Below, one piece after another: positions 34,299 through 43,385 of a stretch of 64,000 nt of DNA (position 1 is its first letter; each line of letters starts with the position of its first letter). A program made the translations under genes and the position numbers. The stretch comes from Bacteroidota bacterium (GTDB lineage Bacteria > Bacteroidota > Bacteroidia > Chitinophagales > BACL12). The notes below the pieces were generated by a model. The model had not been told where the DNA came from and did not search any database. It saw nothing but the letters and a program-made list of their open reading frames with translations. Location of the stretch: positions 1 to 64,000 of the forward strand of contig JADKEK010000010.1 in the NCBI GenBank assembly GCA_016718035.1, given 5' to 3'.

Positions 34299-36722
34299 AT
34301 GCCAAAGTTCGCACCTGTAGCAAATCCCAAACAACAATCTACGGAAAGTAAAACTACCTGCTTTCACTGCGGTGAAGTATGTAATGACCATGAATTTCAT
34401 TTAGAGGATAAATATTTTTGTTGCTTCGGTTGTAAAACCGTGTATGAAATTTTGCGTGATAACGATTTGTGTTCTTATTACGACATGCAGGAGCATCCGG
34501 GTATTACGCAAAAAAATAAAGTTGCTGCAAATAAATACTCCGTTTTAGATAATCAAAGTGTGCGTGAAAAATTTATTCGCTTCGCGGATGGCAATCAAAC
34601 ACATGTTGTATTTTATTTGCCCACCATGCACTGTAGTTCATGCATTTGGTTGCTCGAACACATGCATCAAATGAATCATGCCGTATTACAATCGCGGGTT
34701 GATTTTCCTAAAAAAGAAATTACACTTGTTTTTGACGAGTCGAAAATAAGTTTAGGCGAAGTGGCTGCAATGCTTGATTCTATTGGATATGAGCCGTTGT
34801 TAAGTTTGCAGGATATTGAAAAAAAACCGGAGAAGCAATTACAAAAATCAAGACTGATTAAAATTGGTATTTCAGGGTTTGCATTTGGTAATATTATGAT
34901 GATGGCGTTTCCGGAATATTTAGCCGGCGGCGCTGTTGAAGATGTTTCGCTGCAAATTTTATTTCGATACTTATCATTAATATTAGCATTGCCGGTATTT
35001 TTTTATTGTGCAGGCGAATTTTATACTTCATCCTGGAAGAGTATTAAAAATAAATTTTTAAATATTGATGTGCCTATTGCTCTCGCCATCATTTTTACAT
35101 TTACCAGAAGTTTATGGGCGGTTTTTGTAGAGCACGAAGGTGGTTATTTTGATTCTATGACAGGCATTGTATTTTTTATGCTTGTTGGTAGATATTTTCA
35201 GGATTTAACTTATAAAACTATTTCTTTCGACAGAGATTATAAATCGTATTTTCCATTGTCAGTGGCTTTAGTGAATGATGGTGCAGAACAACAAATTCCT
35301 TTATCTGAAATAAAAGAAGGTGATGTTATTGTGGTGCGCAATCACGAATTAATTCCCGCCGATGCATTACTTATTTTGGGTAAAGGAAATATCGATTACA
35401 GTTTTGTTACTGGTGAAGCAGATCCGGTGGACAAAAAAATTGGGGAACTGATTTATGCCGGTGGAAAGCAGGTAGGGGCTGCCATTCAGCTAAAAGTAAT
35501 TAAACCGGTTGCACAGAGTTATCTCACGCAATTATGGAATAATATTAATGCCAATCACAAAGAAGATGAACGAAAAGATTTTGTGCAAACTTTGGGAAGG
35601 TATTTCGCATTAATTGTATTGGTATTATCTGCAATTGCATCTATTTTTTGGATTGTTCAGGGTGATATGGAGCGTGCAGCTGATGCATTTATTACTCCAA
35701 TGATTGTTGCTTGTCCTTGTGCACTTTTATTGTCGGCAACATTCACCAATGGAAATGCCATTCGGTATTTTGGGAATTTTGGTATTTATTTAAAAAATGC
35801 GAATGTTATTGCTGCGTTTAATAAAATTACGACCATTGTATTTGATAAAACAGGAACATTAACGCAATCTAATACTACAGGGACTTCCTACAATGGTGAT
35901 GTATTATCAAGCGAAGAAAGAATTTGTGTAGCCACACTTGCGGCTCAATCTAACCACCCATACAGTCGTGCTATTGCGAATATGTTAGGCAAAAGCACTG
36001 GCGCTGAAATAAGCGATTTTAAAGAGTTTCCGGGCAAAGGTATCAGTGCAAAAATAAATGGCAACGAGTTGAGTTTAGGTGCAGCTGAATTTGTTGGTGT
36101 GGAAAATAAAACGGTACAACATGGTATTACCTACGTTGCCATAAACGGAAAAGTAAAAGGGCACTTTAATTTTGCCAATCGCTATCGAGAAGGGTTTGAT
36201 AATATGGTAAATAATTTAAAAGGAAATTATGAATTATATTTATTGAGTGGTGATAATGATAGCGACAGGACATATCTGAGTAGTTATTTTGGCGCTAATA
36301 AACTTTACTTTAATCAAACCCCGCATGATAAGTTGGCATTTATCAAACAATTGCAGGCACAAAATAAGCATGTTATGATGTTAGGCGATGGCCTTAACGA
36401 TGCCGGTGCGCTGCAACAAAGTGATATTGGTATTGCAGTCAGCCAAAACAGCAATTTTACACCTGCCAGCGATGTGGTTATGGATGTAAATCAATTGAGT
36501 AAACTGGAGCGACTGTTCAAATTTGCAAAAGCATCTAAATTGGTTATCACAGGAAGTTTTGTGTTATCGATTATCTACAATGTAATAGGTTTATATTTCG
36601 CTTTACAAGGCATGTTAGCTCCGGTTATTGCGGCCATTTTGATGCCATTAAGCACCATCACGATTGTGAGTTTCACAACCGGCATGACAACCATTGCCGC
36701 AAAAAGGTTGCTTAAAAAATAA
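34299..36722 (+). CDS. ccoI: Copper-type P1B ATPase for cbb3 oxidase assembly (CcoI/FixI)
   Basis: 807 residues. An N-terminal Cys-rich metal-binding domain (CFHCGEVC...CCFGC, about 21-48) is followed by a ferredoxin-like HMA domain with HCSSC (111-115), membrane helices, and the transport motif CPC (472-474). DKTGT holds the phosphorylated Asp516, and GDGLNDAGAL lies in the hinge near 700. This N-terminal domain plus a P1B ATPase is typical of FixI/CcoI, which feeds copper to the cbb3 oxidase. The cco genes follow directly. A Crp/Fnr-type site lies upstream. Confidence 0.92.
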   Translation: MPKFAPVANPKQQSTESKTTCFHCGEVCNDHEFHLEDKYFCCFGCKTVYEILRDNDLCSYYDMQEHPGITQKNKVAANKYSVLDNQSVREKFIRFADGNQTHVVFYLPTMHCSSCIWLLEHMHQMNHAVLQSRVDFPKKEITLVFDESKISLGEVAAMLDSIGYEPLLSLQDIEKKPEKQLQKSRLIKIGISGFAFGNIMMMAFPEYLAGGAVEDVSLQILFRYLSLILALPVFFYCAGEFYTSSWKSIKNKFLNIDVPIALAIIFTFTRSLWAVFVEHEGGYFDSMTGIVFFMLVGRYFQDLTYKTISFDRDYKSYFPLSVALVNDGAEQQIPLSEIKEGDVIVVRNHELIPADALLILGKGNIDYSFVTGEADPVDKKIGELIYAGGKQVGAAIQLKVIKPVAQSYLTQLWNNINANHKEDERKDFVQTLGRYFALIVLVLSAIASIFWIVQGDMERAADAFITPMIVACPCALLLSATFTNGNAIRYFGNFGIYLKNANVIAAFNKITTIVFDKTGTLTQSNTTGTSYNGDVLSSEERICVATLAAQSNHPYSRAIANMLGKSTGAEISDFKEFPGKGISAKINGNELSLGAAEFVGVENKTVQHGITYVAINGKVKGHFNFANRYREGFDNMVNNLKGNYELYLLSGDNDSDRTYLSSYFGANKLYFNQTPHDKLAFIKQLQAQNKHVMMLGDGLNDAGALQQSDIGIAVSQNSNFTPASDVVMDVNQLSKLERLFKFAKASKLVITGSFVLSIIYNVIGLYFALQGMLAPVIAAILMPLSTITIVSFTTGMTTIAAKRLLKK

Positions 36723-36890
36723 TTACACTTACTAAGATTGTAAATATGATTTGTTGAACTAATTATTTAACAATAATTGCAGTTTTAAAAATAAATACTA
36801 AAAGTCCATGCCTGATTGGCTTTCGTTCACCAATCCCATCCCAAATTCTTCGTTTGGGTAAATTAGATTTTATGTATCAGCTTTCATATG

Positions 36891-36904
36891 GTGACATAAA
36901 TCAC
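36891..36904 (+). promoter_or_regulatory. Crp/Fnr-type operator 1 upstream of ccoS
   Basis: gtgacataaatcac is a perfect GTGA-N6-TCAC site inside the longer inverted repeat atggtga-cataaa-tcaccat (36888-36907). It is 61 bases before the ccoS start. Confidence 0.7.
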
Positions 36905-36912
36905 CATTAGGT

Positions 36913-36926
36913 GTGAAGTAAGTCAT
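36913..36926 (+). promoter_or_regulatory. Crp/Fnr-type operator 2 upstream of ccoS
   Basis: gtgaagtaagtcat (GTGA-N6-TCAY) lies 22 bases after operator 1, about two helical turns, and 39 bases before the ccoS start. The pair suggests cooperative or dual regulation of the oxidase operon. Confidence 0.6.
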
Positions 36927-36965
36927 CTGTAGCCAATATATACTGTGTCAACTTAGCACCTGATT

Positions 36966-37148
36966 ATGAGCGTAATAATTCTGTTAATTGGAGCAAGTAT
37001 TTTGGTAGCCGGGGGATTTTTGGTTGCCTTCATTTGGTCGGTAAAACACGGACAATATGAAGATGATTATACACCGGGTGTCAGAATGTTATTTGATGAC
37101 CAGAAAGCAAGTAATCACCCAACAACATCTACTAAAACCAAAAAGTAA
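36966..37148 (+). CDS. ccoS: cbb3 oxidase assembly protein CcoS
   Basis: The 60-residue product has one membrane helix (residues 2-25) followed by FIWSVKHGQYEDDYTPGVRMLFDD, a clear CcoS signature. CcoS is needed for cofactor insertion into the oxidase. It starts the operon and is followed 3 bases later by ccoNO. Two GTGA-N6-TCAY sites lie upstream. Confidence 0.92.
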   Translation: MSVIILLIGASILVAGGFLVAFIWSVKHGQYEDDYTPGVRMLFDDQKASNHPTTSTKTKK

Positions 37149-37151
37149 CGT

Positions 37152-39299
37152 ATGGATTACGTAAAAGTCAGTTACGACAACAAAATTGTAAAACAGTTTG
37201 CATTGGCTACTGTTTTCTGGGGCATTATTGGAATGACCGTAGGTTTGTGGATAGCACTTGAATTAGTGTTTCCGCAGCTTAACATGGGCGTTCCTCAACT
37301 ATCATTTGGCCGCGACAGACCAATTCACACGAATGCGGTGATTTTTGCATTTGTGGGTAATGGTATTTTCATGGGCGTGTATTATTCACTGCAACGTTTG
37401 TGTAAAGCACCGATGTTTAGCAAGTTTTTAAGTAATCTCCATTTCTGGTCATGGCAGCTAATTATTGTATTAGCGGCTCTTTCGCTTTCAATGGGTATTA
37501 CAACCGGTAAAGAATACGCTGAATTAGAATGGCCAATCGACATTTTAATTACATTGGTATGGGTTGTTTTCGGAATTAACATGATGGGTACCATCATTAA
37601 AAGAAGAGAACGCCATATTTATGTGGGTATTTGGTTTTACATTGCCACATTGGTTACAGTTGCCATGTTGCACATTGTAAACTCTTTAGAATTACCTGTT
37701 TCATTATTTAAAAGTTATTCCATTTATGCCGGTGTGCAAGATGCATTGGTGCAGTGGTGGTATGGTCACAATGCGGTTGCATTCTTCCTTACTACTCCTT
37801 ATTTAGGTTTGATGTATTACTTCTTACCTAAAGCAGCTAACCGTCCGGTATATTCTTATAAATTATCTATTGTCCATTTCTGGACCTTGATATTCCTATA
37901 CATTTGGGCAGGTCCTCACCATTTATTATATACAGCATTGCCACACTGGGCTCAAACTTTGGGTACAGTGTTCTCAATAATGTTGATTGCTCCATCATGG
38001 GGTGGTATGGTGAACGGATTATTAACACTTCGTGGTGCATGGGATAAAGTACGTGAAGACGTAGTATTAAAATTCATGGTTGTTGCCGTAACAGCTTACG
38101 GTATGTCAACTTTTGAAGGCACGATGTTATCGTTGAAAAATGTGAACGCAATTGGTCACTTTACAGACTGGATTGTAGCTCACGTGCATATTGGTGCATT
38201 GGGTTGGAATGGTTTCCTCACATTTGGTATTTTATATTGGTTAATTCCTAGAATGTGGAGAACAACTTTATATTCAAAATCTGCCGCAAACTTCCATTTC
38301 TGGATTGGCACATTGGGTATATTAGTTTACGCAGTGCCAATGTATTGGGGTGGTTTCACACAAGCATTAATGTGGAAAGATTTTAATGCTGAAGGACAGT
38401 TATCTTATACTTTCCTTGAAACCAGTACACAATTAAAAGGTATGTATGCATTGCGTTCAATTGGTGGTACTTTATATTTAATTGGTGTGTTCATGATGGC
38501 ATGGAACTTATGGAAAACAGCTGCACAAGGTTCATTCCTTGCAGAAGAAGAAGTTGAAGTACCTGAAATGCCAAGAACTTATAATAAACCTAAAGGTGAA
38601 TTCTGGCATCGTCCACTTGAAAGAAGACCAATCCAATTTATGATTGTCGCTTTAATCATGGTAATTATTGGTGGTGTAATAGAATTAGTACCTACCTTCT
38701 TAATTAAATCTAACATCCCAACTATTTCAAGTGTGCAACCATATACACCACTTGAATTACAAGGTCGTGATATTTATGTAAGAGAAGGTTGTTATACCTG
38801 TCACTCACAAATGGTTCGTCCATTCAGAAGTGAAGTAGTACGTTATGGTGAATACAGCAAAGCCGGTGAATTCGTTTATGACCATCCATTCCAATGGGGT
38901 TCAAAACGTACAGGTCCGGATTTAGCTCGCGAAGGTGTTGGACACTTGAAAAAAACCGATGCCTGGCATTATATGCACATGTTAGATCCTCGTCAGGTTT
39001 CATCAGGAAGTATTATGCCTGCATATCCTTGGCTGCATGATTCAGAAGTTAACATGGATATGATACCTGCAAAAATAAGAGCAATGCAAAAATTGGGTGT
39101 TCCTTATCCTGAAGGATATGATCAAATTGCAACTGAAGATTATTTGAAACAAGCAGATGGTATTGTAGCAAATATGAAGGCAGATAAAGAAATTGAATCA
39201 CCTAATACTGCCGAAATAGTAGCGTTGATTGCTTACTTGCAAAGATTAGGAGTAGATATCAATACAGAAACCAATTTACAAAATCAAGCTAAAAAATAA
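37152..39299 (+). CDS. ccoNO: Fused cbb3 cytochrome oxidase subunits I and II (CcoN-CcoO)
   Basis: 715 residues. The first ~480 are CcoN, with about 12 helices and His ligands for hemes and Cu_B (IHTNAVIFAFVGN, WWYGHNAVAFF, GPHHLLYTALPHW, VAHVHIGALGWNG). The rest is CcoO: one helix near 500, then the heme c motif CYTCH (547-551), QMVRPFRSEVVRYGEYSK and Met-rich GSIMPAYPW. Fusion of the two subunits is a known feature of Bacteroidota. The enzyme reduces oxygen to water with high affinity and pumps protons. The gene is expressed within the ccoS-NO-Q-P operon. Confidence 0.95.
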   Translation: MDYVKVSYDNKIVKQFALATVFWGIIGMTVGLWIALELVFPQLNMGVPQLSFGRDRPIHTNAVIFAFVGNGIFMGVYYSLQRLCKAPMFSKFLSNLHFWSWQLIIVLAALSLSMGITTGKEYAELEWPIDILITLVWVVFGINMMGTIIKRRERHIYVGIWFYIATLVTVAMLHIVNSLELPVSLFKSYSIYAGVQDALVQWWYGHNAVAFFLTTPYLGLMYYFLPKAANRPVYSYKLSIVHFWTLIFLYIWAGPHHLLYTALPHWAQTLGTVFSIMLIAPSWGGMVNGLLTLRGAWDKVREDVVLKFMVVAVTAYGMSTFEGTMLSLKNVNAIGHFTDWIVAHVHIGALGWNGFLTFGILYWLIPRMWRTTLYSKSAANFHFWIGTLGILVYAVPMYWGGFTQALMWKDFNAEGQLSYTFLETSTQLKGMYALRSIGGTLYLIGVFMMAWNLWKTAAQGSFLAEEEVEVPEMPRTYNKPKGEFWHRPLERRPIQFMIVALIMVIIGGVIELVPTFLIKSNIPTISSVQPYTPLELQGRDIYVREGCYTCHSQMVRPFRSEVVRYGEYSKAGEFVYDHPFQWGSKRTGPDLAREGVGHLKKTDAWHYMHMLDPRQVSSGSIMPAYPWLHDSEVNMDMIPAKIRAMQKLGVPYPEGYDQIATEDYLKQADGIVANMKADKEIESPNTAEIVALIAYLQRLGVDINTETNLQNQAKK

Positions 39300-39304
39300 A
39301 TCGT

Positions 39305-39490
39305 ATGAATTTCATGCATTATTTGTCAGATATTGATGGAGTGACTATCTACCCGATAATTTCACTATTCATCTTCTTTGCATTCTTTATAGGATTATTT
39401 TATTGGGTTTTTAAAATGGATAAATCATCCATTGATGAAATCAGAAATATTCCTTTGGATAACAATAACCCTAATCATTTAAATCAATAA
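39305..39490 (+). CDS. ccoQ: cbb3 oxidase small subunit CcoQ
   Basis: 61 residues with one membrane helix (about 17-39, YPIISLFIFFAFFIGLFYWVF) and a short polar tail (KMDKSSIDEIRNIPLD). Size, topology and position between ccoNO and ccoP fit CcoQ/FixQ, which stabilises the complex. It starts 5 bases after ccoNO. Confidence 0.85.
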   Translation: MNFMHYLSDIDGVTIYPIISLFIFFAFFIGLFYWVFKMDKSSIDEIRNIPLDNNNPNHLNQ

Positions 39491-39502
39491 ATAATCATTG
39501 AG

Positions 39503-40660
39503 ATGAAAAATAAAAAACTCAATGCCGGCCTGATGCTAACAGCAATAATGTTGTTAACTGCATCACCAATATGGGCTCAGACAATTACCACTGAAGCACC
39601 ACGCAACTGGTATTTAACTGATACTACGTTTTGGATTTTAATTGCAGTGGCTGCTATCTTGTTTTATGTAATTTATGCCTTAGCTGAAGTAGTAATTTGG
39701 GGAGGCCAGAAAAAAATAAATGAGATGAAAAACAAGGGCGGTAATTTAAAATCGCTTGTAATTTTGGCTATTACTTTGTTGGCCACATCTAATTTACATG
39801 CTCAAGCTGTTGAAGTTGCAACTGAAACTGCAAAAACATCATTTTGGAAAAGCGATTATTTACCAATTTACATTTTAATTGCAATCGAAATTGGTGTTAT
39901 CAGTTATTTAGCATTAATGTTAATGCAACTGAGTAAAGCAGAACAAATTGCTTCCGGTGTTAAACACGAAACATGGATTGCTAAGCTGTGGGATAAATGG
40001 AATTATAAAGTGCCTATCGAACGTGAAGATGAATTAATAATTGAAGACCACGATTATGATGGCATTCACGAATTAGATAACAGTATGCCACCTTGGCTGC
40101 AATACATTTTCTTTTTCACTATTGGTTTCGCCATAGTATATTTGTGGTATTATCACCTTGGTGGTGGTTTAACACAAGAGGAAGAATATGAAGCTTCTGT
40201 TAAAAAAGCAGAAATTGAAATGGCTGCATATCTGTCATCAGCTGCTGCTAGTTATGACGAGAATACCGTAATTCTTTCAACCGATGGCGCTGTATTAGCG
40301 AATGGTAAAACAACCTTCAATAACTATTGCGCAACTTGTCACCGCACCGATGGTGGTGGTGATGCTGGTCCTAACTTAACCGATGATTATTGGATTCACG
40401 GAGGAAAAATCAACGATTTGTTTAAAACCGTAAAATATGGTGTTCCGGGAAAAGCAATGGCTGCCTGGGAAGGAATATTAAATCCTAAACAAATATTTGA
40501 AGTAACCAATTATATTAAATCAATGCATGGCACCAATCCGGTTAATCCAAAAGCGCCGGAAGGTAATATGTATGTTGAAGGTGCAGCAGTAACCGATACA
40601 CTTTTAACACCAACAGATACTTTAGCTAAAGATACCTTATCAGTAGCAGTAGTTAAATGA
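39503..40660 (+). CDS. ccoP: cbb3 oxidase diheme-type subunit CcoP with extra N-terminal region, one heme c site seen
   Basis: 385 residues, longer than the usual CcoP of about 300. There are about five hydrophobic segments: a signal-like helix (9-25), a helix near 42-62, another near 85-100, one near 120-140, and the CcoP anchor near 200-218 (WLQYIFFFTIGFAIVYLWYYH). The soluble part has a single heme c motif, CATCH (276-280), followed by GPNLTDDYWIHGG. Classical CcoP has two CxxCH motifs, so this one is monoheme in its visible sequence. The end is a Thr/Asp-rich tail. A hairpin terminator follows. Confidence 0.9.
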   Translation: MKNKKLNAGLMLTAIMLLTASPIWAQTITTEAPRNWYLTDTTFWILIAVAAILFYVIYALAEVVIWGGQKKINEMKNKGGNLKSLVILAITLLATSNLHAQAVEVATETAKTSFWKSDYLPIYILIAIEIGVISYLALMLMQLSKAEQIASGVKHETWIAKLWDKWNYKVPIEREDELIIEDHDYDGIHELDNSMPPWLQYIFFFTIGFAIVYLWYYHLGGGLTQEEEYEASVKKAEIEMAAYLSSAAASYDENTVILSTDGAVLANGKTTFNNYCATCHRTDGGGDAGPNLTDDYWIHGGKINDLFKTVKYGVPGKAMAAWEGILNPKQIFEVTNYIKSMHGTNPVNPKAPEGNMYVEGAAVTDTLLTPTDTLAKDTLSVAVVK

Positions 40661-40666
40661 AATTTT

Positions 40667-40704
40667 ATAACGTTATCCGCATTTTGCGGGTAACGTTATT
40701 TTTA
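40667..40704 (+). terminator. Rho-independent terminator after ccoP
   Basis: ataacgttatccgc (40667-40680) pairs with gcgggtaacgttat (40686-40699) with one G-T pair, followed by tttttaag. It separates the ccoSNOQP transcript from ccoG. Confidence 0.85.
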
Positions 40705-40712
40705 AGTTTTTA

Positions 40713-40727
40713 GTGACTGATAGTCAC
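40713..40727 (+). promoter_or_regulatory. Palindromic site upstream of ccoG
   Basis: gtgactgatagtcac is a perfect palindrome around gat and contains GTGA and TCAC with a 7-base spacer, one longer than the other sites. It lies 81 bases before the ccoG start. Whether the same regulator binds it is uncertain. Confidence 0.45.
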
Positions 40728-40808
40728 AATTAATATTCAGGCATATTAATTAAAAGGACAGAATAGAATTGCATTTGGGCAGTTTTTTCTGCAAACAAAA
40801 TAACAGTT

Positions 40809-42203
40809 ATGGAAGAGAATAAATCCTTTCGCGACATCATCTACACTGCTGATGAGGAAGGACACAGGAAATGGGTATTCGCGTCAAAACCCAGCGGTAA
40901 ATTATACAATTGGCGTTCTATTGTCAGTTATATTTACCTAATCGTTTTTTTTACTTTGCCATTCATCGAACTACATGGCGAACCATTATTTCTCTTTAAC
41001 ATTCCGGACAGGAAATTTATTTTATTCGGTGTAATATTCTGGCCTCAGGACTTTTTCCTGTTTGCGCTTGGTATGCTCACCTTTCTGGTCTTTATTATAT
41101 TCTTTACTGTTTTATATGGCCGCTTATTTTGCGGTTGGGTTTGTCCGCAAACAGTATTTATGGAAATGGTTTTTCGCAAAATAGAATACTGGATTGAAGG
41201 AACTGCCGAACAACAACGCAAACTGGCAAAAGGACCCTGGACCGGTGAAAAGATTTTTAAGAAATCAGCTAAACAAATCATCTTTTTCCTGTTTTCGTTT
41301 TTAGTTGGTAATACATTTTTATCCTATATAATTGGTGTTGATGGCGTATTGGAAATAGCTACGGGTTCTTTTAAAGAAAATGCAGGTGGATTTGCCATTA
41401 TGATGGTATTTACTTTTGCATTTTATGGGGTGTTCGCATTTTTGCGCGAACAGGTTTGTACATTCGCTTGCCCTTATGGCCGCTTACAAGGTGTATTACT
41501 CGATAAATTTTCAGTAATTGTTGCTTACGATTATAAACGCGGAGAACCAAGAGGTCACCATAAACACGATGAAGAATCAAAACAATTAGGTGATTGTATC
41601 GATTGCGGTTTATGTGTTCGTGTGTGCCCAACCGGTATCGATATCAGAAACGGTACCCAATTAGAATGTGTTAACTGCACAGCTTGTATTGATGCTTGTG
41701 ATAGCATCATGGACAAAATTGAAAAACCAAGAGGCCTCATCAGATATACTTCTGAAAATAATATCGTTACAGGTGAAAAACTGAAGTTTACACCTAGAAT
41801 GAAAGCATATTCTATTGTGCTGTTTGTTTTGGTTGCAGTTTTAACTGTTATGCTGGTAACTCGCAAAGATGTTACAGCTACGGTAACACGTGCTTCAGGT
41901 CAATTATATCAAAAACGTGACTCTGTGTATATTACCAATTTGTATAATATTAAAATTGCCAATAAAACACATGAAGGATTTCCAATTCATTTAAAAGTGG
42001 AAAATTTGGACGCTAAAATTGAAATGATTGGAAAAGAAGTGAGCATTGAAAAAGAATCATTAGCTGAGGGAACATTCTTTATTGTAATGCGTCGCGATCA
42101 GATTAAAACAATGAAAACTGATTTGGAAATTGGCGTGTATAACGATGAAAAGCGAATCAGAACAGTAAAAGCATCATTTTTAGGACCTGTTTCAAAAAAA
42201 TAA
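40809..42203 (+). CDS. ccoG: cbb3 oxidase accessory ferredoxin-type membrane protein CcoG (RdxA)
   Basis: 464 residues with four to five membrane helices and GRLFCGWVCPQTVF near 108. Two 4Fe-4S clusters are bound by CIDCGLCVRVCP (from Cys263) and CVNCTACIDAC (near 289), and an Ig-like C-terminal domain follows. CcoG reduces copper during cbb3 oxidase assembly. It begins a second transcript, with ccoH 4 bases later, behind its own palindromic site. Confidence 0.93.
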   Translation: MEENKSFRDIIYTADEEGHRKWVFASKPSGKLYNWRSIVSYIYLIVFFTLPFIELHGEPLFLFNIPDRKFILFGVIFWPQDFFLFALGMLTFLVFIIFFTVLYGRLFCGWVCPQTVFMEMVFRKIEYWIEGTAEQQRKLAKGPWTGEKIFKKSAKQIIFFLFSFLVGNTFLSYIIGVDGVLEIATGSFKENAGGFAIMMVFTFAFYGVFAFLREQVCTFACPYGRLQGVLLDKFSVIVAYDYKRGEPRGHHKHDEESKQLGDCIDCGLCVRVCPTGIDIRNGTQLECVNCTACIDACDSIMDKIEKPRGLIRYTSENNIVTGEKLKFTPRMKAYSIVLFVLVAVLTVMLVTRKDVTATVTRASGQLYQKRDSVYITNLYNIKIANKTHEGFPIHLKVENLDAKIEMIGKEVSIEKESLAEGTFFIVMRRDQIKTMKTDLEIGVYNDEKRIRTVKASFLGPVSKK

Positions 42204-42207
42204 AACT

Positions 42208-42639
42208 ATGAGCTGGGGAAAAATTCTTTTAGTAGCTTACGTGACATTTGTCGGCGTAATGTTATTTATGGTAGTAAAAAGTTTTCAGCAGGATTATGAT
42301 TTGGTAACGCCGGATTATTATGCTGCAGAACTTAAATTTCAAGACCAAATAGATGCATCTAAAAATGCTGCTATGTATAAAGATTCGATTGTGATTGAAC
42401 CAACAGATGCTGCAGTTAATTTGCAGTTCCCTACCGCATTCAGAACTAGTACAAGCGGTCAGGTTTATTTTTATAAAGCATCTGATTCCGACAGAGATGT
42501 AATTCAACCACTCGAATTAGACGGAAGTGGAAAACAACAATTTAATCGCACCACTTTTGAAAAAGGATTTTATACTGTAAAAATTTCCTGGACAAAAGAT
42601 AATGTGCAATATTATACTGAAAAAGAACTCTATTTGTGA
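42208..42639 (+). CDS. ccoH: FixH/CcoH family protein
   Basis: 143 residues with one N-terminal helix (6-24) and a beta-sandwich domain. VTPDYYAAELKFQDQIDASKNA near 33-55 is the FixH hallmark. It works in oxidase assembly or stability. It lies between ccoG and the SafE-like gene and overlaps the latter by 4 bases (GTGA). Confidence 0.88.
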   Translation: MSWGKILLVAYVTFVGVMLFMVVKSFQQDYDLVTPDYYAAELKFQDQIDASKNAAMYKDSIVIEPTDAAVNLQFPTAFRTSTSGQVYFYKASDSDRDVIQPLELDGSGKQQFNRTTFEKGFYTVKISWTKDNVQYYTEKELYL

Positions 42640-43352
42640 ATGGGTTATTGATAACGGCTTTTGTTACCGGTCTTTTCGGTAGTTTACACTGCGCAGGAAT
42701 GTGCGGACCATTGGCCTTATCATTTAATTTACACAGCAAAGGAAATGCACTGGTAAACGGATTAATTTATAATATATCCAGAATTTTTGCCTATGTATTA
42801 TTGGGATTATTATTTGGCGCCATTGGGTTGAGTTTTAGTTTTGCAGGTTGGCAACAAGTAGCTTCAATTGTTTCGGGGTTTGTTATTTTACTCATCATTT
42901 TTTTTCAACAATGGTCCTCTGCTCAACCGGGATTTAAGTGGCTGGAAAAATATAATAACTTCATAAAAAAGAAAATCGGGCATTCATTATCACAACCTGG
43001 TGTAAAAGGAATTGCCACATTAGGATTTTTTAATGGATTATTGCCATGTGGTTTAGTGTATCTTGCGTTGGCAGGCGCAGTTGCCGGTGGTGGTATTTTA
43101 ATTGGTGGTGGATATATGTTATTGTTTGGCTTGGGCAACTTACCGCTCATGTTTGTTTTTTCTGCTTTTGGCAATTACCTGGGCTTGCAAAAAAAGTTAT
43201 TGATCAGGAGATACCTTCCGGCATTTAGTGTTATGATTGCCGTTCTGTTAATACTTCGTGGTTTAAATCTTGGCATCCCTTATATCAGCCCGGAATTTGA
43301 TACTACACCTACTTTGTCGGCCTCTCAACCACATGTTACCTGTCATAAGTAA
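42636..43352 (+). CDS. Sulfite exporter TauE/SafE-like membrane protein of the cco cluster
   Basis: 238 residues, a GTG start overlapping the ccoH stop, six membrane helices, and the motif GLFGSLHCAGMCGPLAL near residues 14-30. That HCxGMCGP motif marks the SafE-like family that accompanies cbb3 clusters, and it may bind copper. A homologous half-repeat, GFFNGLLPCGLVYLALAGA, is near 130. The role in metal handling for the oxidase is inferred from context. Confidence 0.85.
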   Translation: MNGLLITAFVTGLFGSLHCAGMCGPLALSFNLHSKGNALVNGLIYNISRIFAYVLLGLLFGAIGLSFSFAGWQQVASIVSGFVILLIIFFQQWSSAQPGFKWLEKYNNFIKKKIGHSLSQPGVKGIATLGFFNGLLPCGLVYLALAGAVAGGGILIGGGYMLLFGLGNLPLMFVFSAFGNYLGLQKKLLIRRYLPAFSVMIAVLLILRGLNLGIPYISPEFDTTPTLSASQPHVTCHK

Positions 43353-43385
43353 TACATAGCCTACAGTTTTATTAATTTCGCAGGT

